A DNA stretch of 64,000 nucleotides from DSOI01 sp041394885. GTDB lineage: Bacteria > Acidobacteriota > Terriglobia > Bryobacterales > Bryobacteraceae. The DNA is taken from contig JAWKHI010000006.1 of the NCBI GenBank assembly GCA_041394885.1, forward strand, positions 1 to 64,000. Reading direction: 5' to 3'. Numbering within the stretch: position 1 is the stretch's first letter; the number at the start of each line of letters is the position of its first letter. Under the pieces are notes generated by a model, which saw nothing but the letters and a program-made list of their open reading frames with translations, searched no databases and was not told where the DNA came from. The position numbers were made by a program, and so were the translations under genes. Shown in pieces: positions 53,857 to 63,060 of this stretch.

Positions 53857-54005
53857 GGGCAAGTTCCTCGCTACCTTTAGTATTCCTCAAAACCGGACAT
53901 AGTGATCCTTTTTTCTGCACTCTAACCGGTTTTTTGCTGCCGTCGACAACCCGGTCTGTAATGAACGGGGGCGCGGACTCGTATGAGAATACGAGGCGCA
54001 AACGA

Positions 54006-54536
54006 GTGGTAACACTGAATCCAGCTATCCTTGTTCGAGAGGGTCCCCCGGTACCCGCCGTGTCCCCGGAATTGACTGATCTATATCGACAGCATGCCGC
54101 AGCCGTCTACCGGACCGCGCTGCGGATCACAGGCCGTCACGCTGACGCCGAAGACGTGCTGCAAACCGTTTTCCTACGAATGCTGCATCGTGGGGACGCG
54201 ATGGACAGCGCCCGCTCCCCGGAAGCCTACTTGAAGAGAGCCGCGTCCAACGCGGCCATCGACCTGCTACGGCAGCGCGCAAGCAAAGCCGAAACGGTCA
54301 TCGACGCCAAGGACTGGGGCCGGCGGGCACAGCCGAACGAGAGTCTGCTGCTGAAAGAAGGCCTTCGGCAGGCGATCGCCCGCCTTTCGACCCAGGACGC
54401 CGAACTATTCATCCTTCGCTATATCGAAGGATTGAGCAACATCGAACTGGCGGACCTGTTCCAACTGGAACGCGGGACCGTGGCAACGCGGCTGCACCGC
54501 ATCCGCCAAACCCTGCAACAGGACGTGATCCGATGA
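54006..54536 (+). CDS. ECF-family RNA polymerase sigma factor
   Basis: About 176 residues. Region 2: LYRQHAAAVYRTALRITGRH, DAEDVLQTVFLRML, EAYLKRAASNAAIDLLRQ. Region 4: ALFILRYIEGLSNIEL-like DAELFILRYIEGLSNIELAD and GTVATRLHRIRQTL. The start is uncertain: GTG 54006 (GAGG nine bases upstream) is used; ATG 53961 is in frame. The stop overlaps the next gene by ATGA, and that gene encodes a zinc-binding anti-sigma/FecR protein, so the two form a sigma/anti-sigma pair. Confidence 0.87.
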   Translation: MVTLNPAILVREGPPVPAVSPELTDLYRQHAAAVYRTALRITGRHADAEDVLQTVFLRMLHRGDAMDSARSPEAYLKRAASNAAIDLLRQRASKAETVIDAKDWGRRAQPNESLLLKEGLRQAIARLSTQDAELFILRYIEGLSNIELADLFQLERGTVATRLHRIRQTLQQDVIR

Positions 54537-57010
54537 ACACCCCAGGAAAGGAACCCGGTATGGCCAACGAACCGAACGACCAATTTGAGAATCTGTTGCG
54601 CGAGGTCCGCGAGGAACCGCTGGACACGGCAGCGTTCGAACAGGCACGCGATCGTGTATGGAGTTCCCTGTCCACCGCCACCGCGAGCGGCCTGTGCGCC
54701 GGCTTTCGAGCGTCGTTCGCCGCCTATTCGGCCGGAGCCCTGGATCCGGCCAAGCGGATGCTACTCGAGGATCACTTGAGCCGATGCGCGGAGTGCCGGC
54801 AGGCGCTGCATGGCACTCCGGCCGCCGGGCACACTGAGCCGCGCGTGATAGCCATCCGATCGCGCCCTCGCGTTTTCTGGAAGCCGTACGCGGCGGCCGC
54901 CGGATTGGCACTGGCGATGCTCTACCTCGGACGCGATCCTCTCGATCGCGCGCTGGCGGCATCGGGTCCGCGCGCGACGGTGGAGACCGTGGCGGGCGAG
55001 GTTCACCTGCTGAACGGCAAAGCCGCCCGGCCGGGCACCCAACTCGACGAAGCCGAGGCCATACGCACCGGGGGCGGATCGCATGCCGTACTCCGGCTTC
55101 GCGACGGGTCACGCGTCGAAATGAACGAACGAACCCAATTGGCTCTGCGCGCCGCATGGAGCGGGTTGTCGATCCGGCTCGATCGCGGCGACATCCTGAT
55201 GGAAGCCGCGAAACAGCGCCGCGGGCATTTGCGGGTGATCGCCAATGATACGCTTGCCTCGGTGAAAGGAACGGTATTCGCCGTTTCCTCGGGATCCGGG
55301 GGGTCGGTAGTCAGCGTCGTGGAAGGCTCGGTGGCTGTGGAGCACGGCAGCTCCAGCCGGCTGCTCAGCCGGGGCGAACAGGACGGATCCGCGGCGCCGC
55401 GCGCCGGCGGCGTGCCGGTGGCAATCGCATGGAGCGAGAACGCGGAGAAGTATGTTGCCTTGCTTACCGATCTCGCGCACATTGAAAAGCAAATCGCCTC
55501 GATCGACACGGGGACGCGCACCGAGAGCAAGCTAGCCGCTTATCTCCCGGCCGGCTCCACCATCTACGCGGCCATTCCAAACGCGTCGAGCGCGATCGAG
55601 CAGGCGCTGGCGATGGTGGAACAGCGCGCCCGCGAGAGCGCCACCTTGCGTGAATGGTGGGATTCGGCCGGCGGACGCGCGATCCGCGCGCACCTGGTAG
55701 GGTTGCAGACCATCTCTCCGCTGCTCGGCGACGAAATGGTGTTCGTGCTCGCGCCGGATCCGACGCGCGCCGGAGGCGACATGCCGGTGGTGCTGGCCGA
55801 GATGAAGAGCGACGCCGCCGCGATCGATCGCGCCTTGCAGCAACTCGCCGCGGGCGGCACCTTCAAGGCGAGTTGGCGCGCGTCGAATGGGATCCTCGTC
55901 ATCGCCGACACGCCGGCCAAGCTGGCCGCCATCGCGCCGAAACTCGGCACCGGATCCACGGGCGCCTTCGCCGCCGACATCCGCGCCCGGTACCAGCGGG
56001 GAGTAGGAATCCTGATCGGGTACGACGTGGAAGCGATCGTGGCCTCCCGCGCCCTCTCGGCCGCCGCCGGCACCCTCGGCATGGATGGCGCACGCCGGCT
56101 GTTCCTCGAGCAACGCTCGGCGACGCAGAACGAAGCATCGCTGCGATTCCAGGGCGCACGCCAGGGAATCGCGTCCTGGCTGGCGGCGCCCGGCGCCGGC
56201 GGATCCGCCGACTACATTTCCTCAGACGCCGTTTTCGCCGCGTCTGCCTCCACTCGCAATCCGCGGCAGGCATTCGATGAGTTGGTCAACCGGGTCGCCG
56301 CGACGGACGTGAAGTTTGCCACGGAGTTGCGCGATTTCGAAACGAAAACCGGCATCAACGTCTCGGCCGATATCGCTGCGTCGCTCGGCACGGACTTTTC
56401 GTTCGCGGTCGAGACACCGACGGTGCCGATCCCGGGCTGGATCGCCGTCATCGAAGCGGTGCGCCCCGGCTCGCTCGATACGACCGCGCAGCGCATTATC
56501 GACGCCTTCAATCAGCAGTTGAGCACCGACAAGCAATCGATGCGCCTGACGCTCTCACGCGAAGCCGTCAACGGCAGATCCTGGACCTCGGTGAAAAGCG
56601 CCGGGAGCACGATGGCGCTCCACTGGACGCAGGACGCCGGCTACCTGGTACTTTCCACCGATCGCGCCATCGCCACACGGGCCATCGCCATCCGCGGCGC
56701 GGGATCTGGCCTCACGCGCTCGGCGTCGTTCCGCCAGCAACTGCCCGAGGGCTCCGGCGCCCACCACTCGGCCTTTTTCTGGGTGAATACGAAAGGCGCC
56801 CTTTCCGGACTCCTGCCCGCCGGCCAAAACACGGCCCTCCGCAGCCTTCTCGACAGCCGCGACCCCGTTCTTGTGACAATCGATGGTGAAACGGAACAAA
56901 TCCGGGCCGCGAGCCGTACTCGACTAACGAGTCTGGTGCTGGATCTGATCCTGGCAGCCGGCGCCGGAAATCAAACGGCCGCGACACAACATGCCCGAAC
57001 CGCTGATTGA
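54533..57010 (+). CDS. Membrane anti-sigma/FecR fusion protein with large periplasmic domain
   Basis: 825 residues. Cytoplasmic N-terminus with a zinc anti-sigma motif (HLSRCAEC, H81-x3-C-x2-C), one membrane helix at about 115-135, a FecR domain (about 150-260: VETVAGEVHLLNGK, GDILMEAAKQRRGHLRVIAN, VKGTVFAVSSG) and then about 550 residues without recognised domain, beta/alpha in character. It probably holds the co-encoded ECF sigma factor at the membrane and senses a periplasmic signal with the unknown domain. Overlaps the sigma gene (ATGA) and the downstream ABC ATPase by 20 bp. Confidence 0.82.
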   Translation: MNTPGKEPGMANEPNDQFENLLREVREEPLDTAAFEQARDRVWSSLSTATASGLCAGFRASFAAYSAGALDPAKRMLLEDHLSRCAECRQALHGTPAAGHTEPRVIAIRSRPRVFWKPYAAAAGLALAMLYLGRDPLDRALAASGPRATVETVAGEVHLLNGKAARPGTQLDEAEAIRTGGGSHAVLRLRDGSRVEMNERTQLALRAAWSGLSIRLDRGDILMEAAKQRRGHLRVIANDTLASVKGTVFAVSSGSGGSVVSVVEGSVAVEHGSSSRLLSRGEQDGSAAPRAGGVPVAIAWSENAEKYVALLTDLAHIEKQIASIDTGTRTESKLAAYLPAGSTIYAAIPNASSAIEQALAMVEQRARESATLREWWDSAGGRAIRAHLVGLQTISPLLGDEMVFVLAPDPTRAGGDMPVVLAEMKSDAAAIDRALQQLAAGGTFKASWRASNGILVIADTPAKLAAIAPKLGTGSTGAFAADIRARYQRGVGILIGYDVEAIVASRALSAAAGTLGMDGARRLFLEQRSATQNEASLRFQGARQGIASWLAAPGAGGSADYISSDAVFAASASTRNPRQAFDELVNRVAATDVKFATELRDFETKTGINVSADIAASLGTDFSFAVETPTVPIPGWIAVIEAVRPGSLDTTAQRIIDAFNQQLSTDKQSMRLTLSREAVNGRSWTSVKSAGSTMALHWTQDAGYLVLSTDRAIATRAIAIRGAGSGLTRSASFRQQLPEGSGAHHSAFFWVNTKGALSGLLPAGQNTALRSLLDSRDPVLVTIDGETEQIRAASRTRLTSLVLDLILAAGAGNQTAATQHARTAD

Positions 57011-57977
57011 AACTACCGAACTCCGAGTCAAGTTAGGGCGGCGCGAGGTTCTCAAGGGAATCTCGTGCCGCCTTGGCGTATCTGGCGTAGGCAAAGCCAT
57101 TGGCCTGCTTGGGCCCAACGGCGCCGGCAAGTCCACGCTGATCCAGACCCTGCTGGGCTTCCACAAGCCGCTGTCGGGAACGGCGAGGCTCTTCGGCCTC
57201 GATTGCCATTCGCATCACGTGGAGGTCCGCGAGAAGTTGGGCTATATGCCGGAAAACGACGCTTTCATCGCCGGGATGTCGGCTGTTTCGTTTCTGAAGC
57301 TGATGGGAGAGCTTTCGGGATTGCCCACTGAGGCGGCGCTCGAGAAAGCGCATGAGGTGTTGTTTCACGTCGGGCTCGGCGAGGCGCGGTATCGCGCCCT
57401 GGGCACTTACTCACTCGGCATGAGGCAAATGGCAAAACTCGCGCAAGCGATTCTTCACGGCCCGGAACTCGTGATTCTCGACGAGCCTACGAATGGGCTC
57501 GATCCCTCCGCCCGCGGACGCATGCTCAACCTCATCCGGGAGATGAAGTCGCAGCACGGAATGAATGTGCTGCTGTGCTCGCACCTGCTGCGAGACGTGG
57601 AAGAGACCTGCGACGAAGTGATCATTCTCAAGGACGGCGCCGTCGTTCATCACGCTGACCTCGAAGCCGAACGTCGCCTGAATCGCCGCTTCATCGAACT
57701 CGAAGTCGGCGGAGACGATGCAGCGCTCGCACCGGCGCTCACCGCCATCGGGGCCGATGGCGTCAACGAAGGGGAGGGCCGGTGGAGGATCGTGCTGCCG
57801 CCGGAAGTGGAAGTGCGCGCCCTGTGGATCATCGCCCAGGAGCGCAGCCTGCTGGTCCGCCGAATGACGCAACGGCGCGATTCTCTGGAAGAGATTTTCC
57901 TGAAAGCGGTAGGGCACCTGGGGGCGCCGCCAATGGCTGGTGACGCGAACAAGGAGGTGGCTCATGGCCGTCTATAA
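56991..57977 (+). CDS. ABC transporter ATP-binding protein (first pair)
   Basis: 328 residues. Walker A GPNGAGKST, signature YSLGMRQMAKLAQAI, Walker B LVILDEPTNGLDP and switch His in LLCSHLLRD. C-terminal extension of about 100 residues (typical of ABC-2 exporters). Cytoplasmic, paired with the adjacent permease gene (57964). Substrate unknown. Start overlaps the FecR gene; its 3' end overlaps the permease start by 14 bp. Confidence 0.92.
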   Translation: MPEPLIETTELRVKLGRREVLKGISCRLGVSGVGKAIGLLGPNGAGKSTLIQTLLGFHKPLSGTARLFGLDCHSHHVEVREKLGYMPENDAFIAGMSAVSFLKLMGELSGLPTEAALEKAHEVLFHVGLGEARYRALGTYSLGMRQMAKLAQAILHGPELVILDEPTNGLDPSARGRMLNLIREMKSQHGMNVLLCSHLLRDVEETCDEVIILKDGAVVHHADLEAERRLNRRFIELEVGGDDAALAPALTAIGADGVNEGEGRWRIVLPPEVEVRALWIIAQERSLLVRRMTQRRDSLEEIFLKAVGHLGAPPMAGDANKEVAHGRL

Positions 57978-58827
57978 ACGCGGTTATCGCCGTTATGACG
58001 GCCCTCGGGTGGCATCGCAGTGGAGACGTCTGATGGTGCTGCCACGCCAGGCATGGCGGCGATTGTTCGAACAGCGTCTGGTCCTGGTGGTTTTCATCGT
58101 GGGTATGTTCTGGCCGCTGTTGTGCGCCGCCTACCTTTATGTTTCCCACCATGCGGAGCTGTGGGGCGGGCTGAATGCCTCGATCTTCGAAGCACTCAAG
58201 GTGGACGGGCGATTTTTTCGCCTGTTCGCCAACACGCAGTGCACTTTCGCGGTGATCCTGGCCGCACTCGCCGGACCGGGGATGGTTGCGCCGGATCTTA
58301 CCAACGGTGCGCTGCCTCTCTACTTCAGCCGCCCGATCAGCCGCACTGGCTACGTGGCGGCGCGCCTGGCGACGGTATTCGGCATGCTGTCGCTGATTAC
58401 TGTAGTGCCCGGCCTACTCCTGTTTGCGATGCAAGCCGGGATGGCGCCGAGCGAATGGATCAGCGAGAACTGGACCTTCGGGCTCGCACTGGCGGCAGGC
58501 TTCACGTTGTGGAACTTGGTGGTGAGTCTGGTGGCGCTGGCGTGCTCGGCATGGGTCCGGTGGCGGATCGTGGCGGGCGGACTCGTGCTTGCCTTCTTCT
58601 TCGTCACGGCCGGCGCCTCCACCATGATCAATACCGTTTTCCGCGATAACTGGGGATCGTTGATTAGCCCGGCGCGGCAAATGTTTGGGCTTTGGTGCGC
58701 AATGCTGGGCGTGGATCCGCCGGACGGCTACGACACGCCATCGGCGCTGATCGCGCTCGGCCTTCTGATCGCCGGTCTGCTTTTCGTTCTCGAGAGGAAG
58801 CTGCGCCCGGTGGAGGTGGTGTCATGA
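57964..58827 (+). CDS. ABC-2 type permease (first pair)
   Basis: 287 residues with about six hydrophobic segments (about 40-62, 95-115, 130-155, 175-200, 205-230, 265-285). AAGGAGG is well placed before ATG 57964, which also removes 8 residues of antisense-like N-terminal extension. Fits an ABC-2/NosY-like export permease. Overlaps the next ABC ATPase gene by ATGA. Substrate not inferable. Confidence 0.85.
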   Translation: MAVYKRGYRRYDGPRVASQWRRLMVLPRQAWRRLFEQRLVLVVFIVGMFWPLLCAAYLYVSHHAELWGGLNASIFEALKVDGRFFRLFANTQCTFAVILAALAGPGMVAPDLTNGALPLYFSRPISRTGYVAARLATVFGMLSLITVVPGLLLFAMQAGMAPSEWISENWTFGLALAAGFTLWNLVVSLVALACSAWVRWRIVAGGLVLAFFFVTAGASTMINTVFRDNWGSLISPARQMFGLWCAMLGVDPPDGYDTPSALIALGLLIAGLLFVLERKLRPVEVVS

Positions 58828-59762
58828 CGGCAGCGCCCCCGGAGATCGTGCTCGAGGAAGTGTCGAAGTTTTACGGCGAAGTGCTGGGTGTGAACCGGGT
58901 ATCGCTGCGAATCCCGCCCGGCATCACGAGCCTAGTTGGACCCAACGGCTCCGGCAAGACGACGCTGATGAACCTGATGACCGGGCTCATCCATCCCGAT
59001 CGAGGCTCCCTCTCGTTACGCGGATTGTCACCGCGCGATCCGGAACGGCTGATGCGCATCACGGGTTACGCCACGCAATTCGATTCGGCTCCGCGCGGCG
59101 CCACCGGGTACGAATTCGTCTGCACGGCACTGTTGCTCTACGGCTACACGCGAGAGGAAACGGACGCGTTGGCATGGAAGGCGCTCGATCGCGTCAGCCT
59201 GCGCGACGCGGCCCATCGCAAAGTGGCGGCCTATTCGAAAGGCATGCGCCAGCGTATCCGTCTGGCTCAGGCGATCGCGCACAATCCGGAGATTCTGATT
59301 CTCGACGAGCCGCTGAACGGACTGGACCCACTGGTCCGGGCCGAGACCATCGCGCTCTTCCGCGAGTACGCCGCGCGCGGACGCCATGTCATTCTCTCGA
59401 GCCACGTGCTCGGCGAAGTGGACGTCATTTCAGATCAGGTGATTCTGATCGCCAAAGGCAGTATTCTCGCCGAAGGCCGCATTCGCAGCGTCCGCGAGGA
59501 AATGCAGGAACACCCGAGCCAATTCCTGGTGCGGTGCGAGAACGCGTCGCGATTGGCGTCGGAGTTGTTCGCGGCGCCGCACGTCTCCGAGGTCCGGCTG
59601 CATGGGGACCGGGCTGGTTTGCTGGTTCACACGCGGAGCCGCGAGGAATTCACGCGATTGGTGGGACAACTCGCCATCGACGGCCATCGCATCGATAGCA
59701 TCATCGCCGCGGACGAGAACGTGGACTCGCTCTACGGCTACCTGATCGGAGGCGACAAGTGA
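58824..59762 (+). CDS. ABC transporter ATP-binding protein (second pair)
   Basis: 312 residues: Walker A GPNGSGKTT, signature YSKGMRQRIRLAQAI, Walker B ILILDEPLNGLDP and HVLGEVD region. A C-terminal extension is present. Starts at ATG 58824 overlapping the upstream permease (ATGA); the stop overlaps the next permease (GTGA). Together with it forms a second exporter in the same operon. Confidence 0.92.
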   Translation: MTAAPPEIVLEEVSKFYGEVLGVNRVSLRIPPGITSLVGPNGSGKTTLMNLMTGLIHPDRGSLSLRGLSPRDPERLMRITGYATQFDSAPRGATGYEFVCTALLLYGYTREETDALAWKALDRVSLRDAAHRKVAAYSKGMRQRIRLAQAIAHNPEILILDEPLNGLDPLVRAETIALFREYAARGRHVILSSHVLGEVDVISDQVILIAKGSILAEGRIRSVREEMQEHPSQFLVRCENASRLASELFAAPHVSEVRLHGDRAGLLVHTRSREEFTRLVGQLAIDGHRIDSIIAADENVDSLYGYLIGGDK

Positions 59763-60814
59763 ATCTCCCGTTCCGCGCGCGCCAAGTGCTCACCATCGCC
59801 CGGCTCGAACTGCGCCGCGCCTTTTTTTCGAAGCGGGCGTTCTGGGTCTACCTGCTGGCCTTCTTCCCTGCCCTCATTTTTTTTGGGCACGTAGTGGAGG
59901 TCCGGTTCAAACTCCAGGAGCAGGGGGGCCGCATGATCGCACCCGCGCTGATCGATTCGGTGACCGAAGCCGAGTCCGTGGATGCGGTCCGGTCACGCCT
60001 GGGCGAACCTATCCGGGAATTCCATTGGAAAAGACGCGGCGAGGATCACCACCGTCTTCAATATTCCGACGGCAAGCGGCGGGCGGAGTTCCGCTTTCAG
60101 AATGGCGAACTCACCAGCCGGAACATCCGCTCGGTGGTCAACATCGAGGAGGACAAGAAGATCTTCGCGGCAGTGTTCCAGTATTTCTACCTGCGGGTAG
60201 CTATTTTCTTCGGCTGCCTGGGGATCTTCATGAATCTTTTCCGCGGCGAGATGCTCGACAAGACGCTGCACTTCTGGATGCTCATCCCCGCTCCGCGTCC
60301 GGTGCTGCTTGCGGGCAAGTATCTCGCCGGCTTGGGCGCGGCGATCGTCATCTTCTCCACCGGAGTCACCGTATGCTTCGTACTGGTGCTGGCGGCTCAG
60401 TTCCCGGCTGAGGCGCAGGCCTATTGGGCATCGGCGGGGCCGGGACACCTGGCACGCTACGTTGGCGCAGCCGCGCTCGCCTGCGCGGGCTACGGCAGCG
60501 TGTTCCTCGCCGCGGGGCTTCTTCTTCGGAACCCGATTGTACCCGCCGTGGTGCTGCTGTTGTGGGAAGGCATCAACGGCTTCCTGCCGGCGATGCTCCA
60601 GAAACTCAGCGTAATTTACTACGTGCAGTCACTGAGCCCTATCCCACCTCCGATCGAGGAGGACGTCCCCGCGCTCGCCCGGCTACTGCTTGCACCGGCC
60701 GAGCCAGCCTCCCCGGCGTTGGCTGTTTTGGGCGTGCTAGGGGTCACGGCGCTGGTGTTGTGGCTTGCCTCGCGCGCGGTTTCGCGCCTTGAGATCAACT
60801 ATAGTTCGGACTAG
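59759..60814 (+). CDS. ABC-2 type permease (second pair)
   Basis: 351 residues. Hydrophobic segments near 28-46, then a large extracytoplasmic loop of about 90 residues (47-140), and five further helices (about 145-340). Start is GTG 59759 overlapping the ATPase stop (GTGA). The extracytoplasmic insert, absent in the other permease, may bind the substrate. Last gene of the operon; convergent with fabG, 24 bp apart. Confidence 0.85.
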   Translation: MNLPFRARQVLTIARLELRRAFFSKRAFWVYLLAFFPALIFFGHVVEVRFKLQEQGGRMIAPALIDSVTEAESVDAVRSRLGEPIREFHWKRRGEDHHRLQYSDGKRRAEFRFQNGELTSRNIRSVVNIEEDKKIFAAVFQYFYLRVAIFFGCLGIFMNLFRGEMLDKTLHFWMLIPAPRPVLLAGKYLAGLGAAIVIFSTGVTVCFVLVLAAQFPAEAQAYWASAGPGHLARYVGAAALACAGYGSVFLAAGLLLRNPIVPAVVLLLWEGINGFLPAMLQKLSVIYYVQSLSPIPPPIEEDVPALARLLLAPAEPASPALAVLGVLGVTALVLWLASRAVSRLEINYSSD

Positions 60815-60838
60815 CCGAAGACTACCCGAAACAGTGGG

Positions 60839-61564
60839 TCACATGTACATGCCACCGTTCACGTCCAACACGTGACCGGTGATGTATCCGGCTCCATCGC
60901 TTGTCAGAAACCGCACCGCCGCCGCGACATCGTCTGGCGATCCGAAGCGCTTCAGAGGAATCCGGCCGAGGATCGTGTCTTTCCACTCACCCGGCAGCCC
61001 GGAGGTCATATCGGTGTCGATGAATCCAGGCGCAACCGCGTTTACGGTGATGTTGCGGCTCGCCATCTCCTGGGCCATCGCCTTGGTTAGCCCAATGAGC
61101 CCCGCTTTCGACGCCACATAGTTAGCCTGCCCGGGGTTTCCGCATTCGCCGACCACCGAACTGATATTCACGATCCGGCCCCACCGTTCGCGCATCATAC
61201 CCTGCAGTACATGCTGGATGCACAGGAATGCCCCGGTCAGATTGGTCTGGATCACGGCATCCCAATCGTCTTTCTTCATCCGCAGGGCCAAGCCGTCCCG
61301 CGTGACGGCGGCGTTGTTCACCAGAATGTCGATGCGGCCGGTTTGCTCAATCGCGGACCGGAATGCGGACGCGATCGAATCGGGCTGCGAAAGATCCATC
61401 TCCACGACGAGGGATCCCGGAATCGTTGCCGATACTTCCTCGAGGCGGGACCGGTCCCGCGCGGCCAACACCACACGGTGTCCGGCCTCCGCCAACGCCA
61501 TCGCGCACGCCTTGCCGATTCCCCGGCTGGCTCCCGTTATCAATGCTGTCCGGTTTGTCATCAT
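60839..61564 (-). CDS. 3-oxoacyl-ACP reductase-like short-chain dehydrogenase (FabG)
   Basis: 241 residues. TGASRGIGKACAM (NADP site), NNAAVTRDGLALRM, ISSVVGECGNPGQANYVASKAG with the Ser-Tyr-Lys triad and VAPGFIDTDMT. These are typical FabG features, though many SDRs share them. The start is ATG 61564 or the adjacent ATG 61561. It diverges from the ubiD gene with only 19 bp between, so the promoters must overlap the two coding regions. Confidence 0.85.
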   Translation of the reverse strand: MMTNRTALITGASRGIGKACAMALAEAGHRVVLAARDRSRLEEVSATIPGSLVVEMDLSQPDSIASAFRSAIEQTGRIDILVNNAAVTRDGLALRMKKDDWDAVIQTNLTGAFLCIQHVLQGMMRERWGRIVNISSVVGECGNPGQANYVASKAGLIGLTKAMAQEMASRNITVNAVAPGFIDTDMTSGLPGEWKDTILGRIPLKRFGSPDDVAAAVRFLTSDGAGYITGHVLDVNGGMYM

Positions 61565-61583
61565 AGAAGGTCAGAGTCACATC

Positions 61584-63035
61584 ATGCCATATAAAGACCT
61601 GCGCGAATTCATCGCCGCACTCGAGAAGGCCGGCGAGTTGAAGCGCATCCCCTTCGAGGTAGACACGCAGCTCGAGATTACCGAGTTTGCCGACCGCTCG
61701 GTTAAACAAAAAGGGCCGGCCCTACTGTTTGAAAAGCCCAAGGGGTCCCCAGTGCCATTGCTGATCAATGCGTTTGCGAGCCGGCGCCGGATGGAGATCG
61801 CGCTCGGGGTGGATTCGGTGGATGAGATCGCGGCCCGCATCTCGGACTATCTGCAGATGAAGATGCCCGAGGGCATACTCGGCAAGATCAAGATGCTCCC
61901 GATGCTGGCGGAAATGGGTTCGTTCTTTCCGAAAATCGTCAACGGTGGGCCGTGCCAGGAAGTGGTCCGCAAGCGGGGCGAGTTTTCTTTGTTCGACTTT
62001 CCGATCCTGCACTGCTGGCCCGACGATGGCGGCCGATACATCACGCTGCCAATGGTGTTCTCGAAGAACCCGGAGACGGGCAAGCGCAACTGCGGCTGCT
62101 ACCGCATGCAGGTCTACGACGAGCGAACGACCGGCATGCATTGGCAGACACACAAACAGGGCGCGGACCACTATCGCCGGCTGCGGGAGAAAGGCGAGAC
62201 CAAGCGGATGGAAGTTGCTGTGGCGATCGGCGCCGACCCGGCCACGATGTACTCGGCGATCCTTCCCTTGCCGCCCGATCTCGACGAAATGATGATCGCC
62301 GGCTTCCTGCGGTCCAAACCGGTGGAAATGGTGAAGTGCCAAAGCGTCGACATCGAAGTGCCAGCCAACGCCGAGATCGTGCTGGAAGGCTTCGTCGAAC
62401 TGGGCGAGTTGCGGACGGAAGGGCCATTCGGAGACCATACCGGCTTCTATTCACTGGCCGACGACTATCCGGTATTCCACGTAGAGTGCGTCACCCACCG
62501 CAAGAACCCCGTCTACGCGACGACAATCGTGGGGCCGCCGCCAATGGAAGATTTCTATATGGGGCAGGCGATCGAACGAATCTTCCTGCCGCTGATGCGC
62601 CTGAACCTGCCCGAGGTACGCGACATACACATGCCGGCGGAAGGCATCTTCCACAACCTGATTATCGTTTCGATCCGCAAGACCTATCCCGGGCACGCTC
62701 GCAAAGTGATGCATGGCATCTGGGGAACCGGCCAAGCCATGTTCTCAAAGTGCATTCTCGTGGTGGACGACGACGTGAACGTGCAGAACGTGTCGGAAGT
62801 AGCGTGGAAAGCCCTCAACAACATTGACCCGGAGCGGGACATCGAATTCGTACACGGGCCGATCGATTCGCTCGACCACGCCAGCCGCCTGCCCAACTAC
62901 GGATCGAAGATGGGGATTGACGCGACCAGGAAATGGCCCGCCGAGGGCTTCACGCGTCCGTGGCCGGACGTGATCAAGATGAAGCCGGAAGTGACCGCGC
63001 GGATCGACGAGTTGTGGAAGAAGGCGGGCCTATGA
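61584..63035 (+). CDS. UbiD family prenylated-FMN-dependent decarboxylase
   Basis: 483 residues. UbiD signatures: GKRNCGCYRMQVYDERTTG, MHWQTHKQGADHYR (prFMN/Mn-binding region) and EGPFGDHTGFYS with the catalytic Glu and Asp. The family (de)carboxylates aromatic or alpha,beta-unsaturated acids; UbiD itself acts in ubiquinone synthesis. No UbiX-type prenyltransferase is in the window. Function could be quinone synthesis or aromatic-acid metabolism. ATG 61584 agrees with family N-terminus (MPYKDLREFI). Confidence 0.92.
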   Translation: MPYKDLREFIAALEKAGELKRIPFEVDTQLEITEFADRSVKQKGPALLFEKPKGSPVPLLINAFASRRRMEIALGVDSVDEIAARISDYLQMKMPEGILGKIKMLPMLAEMGSFFPKIVNGGPCQEVVRKRGEFSLFDFPILHCWPDDGGRYITLPMVFSKNPETGKRNCGCYRMQVYDERTTGMHWQTHKQGADHYRRLREKGETKRMEVAVAIGADPATMYSAILPLPPDLDEMMIAGFLRSKPVEMVKCQSVDIEVPANAEIVLEGFVELGELRTEGPFGDHTGFYSLADDYPVFHVECVTHRKNPVYATTIVGPPPMEDFYMGQAIERIFLPLMRLNLPEVRDIHMPAEGIFHNLIIVSIRKTYPGHARKVMHGIWGTGQAMFSKCILVVDDDVNVQNVSEVAWKALNNIDPERDIEFVHGPIDSLDHASRLPNYGSKMGIDATRKWPAEGFTRPWPDVIKMKPEVTARIDELWKKAGL

Positions 63036-63060
63036 ACGGCTGCTTGGGACAACGCCGCCG

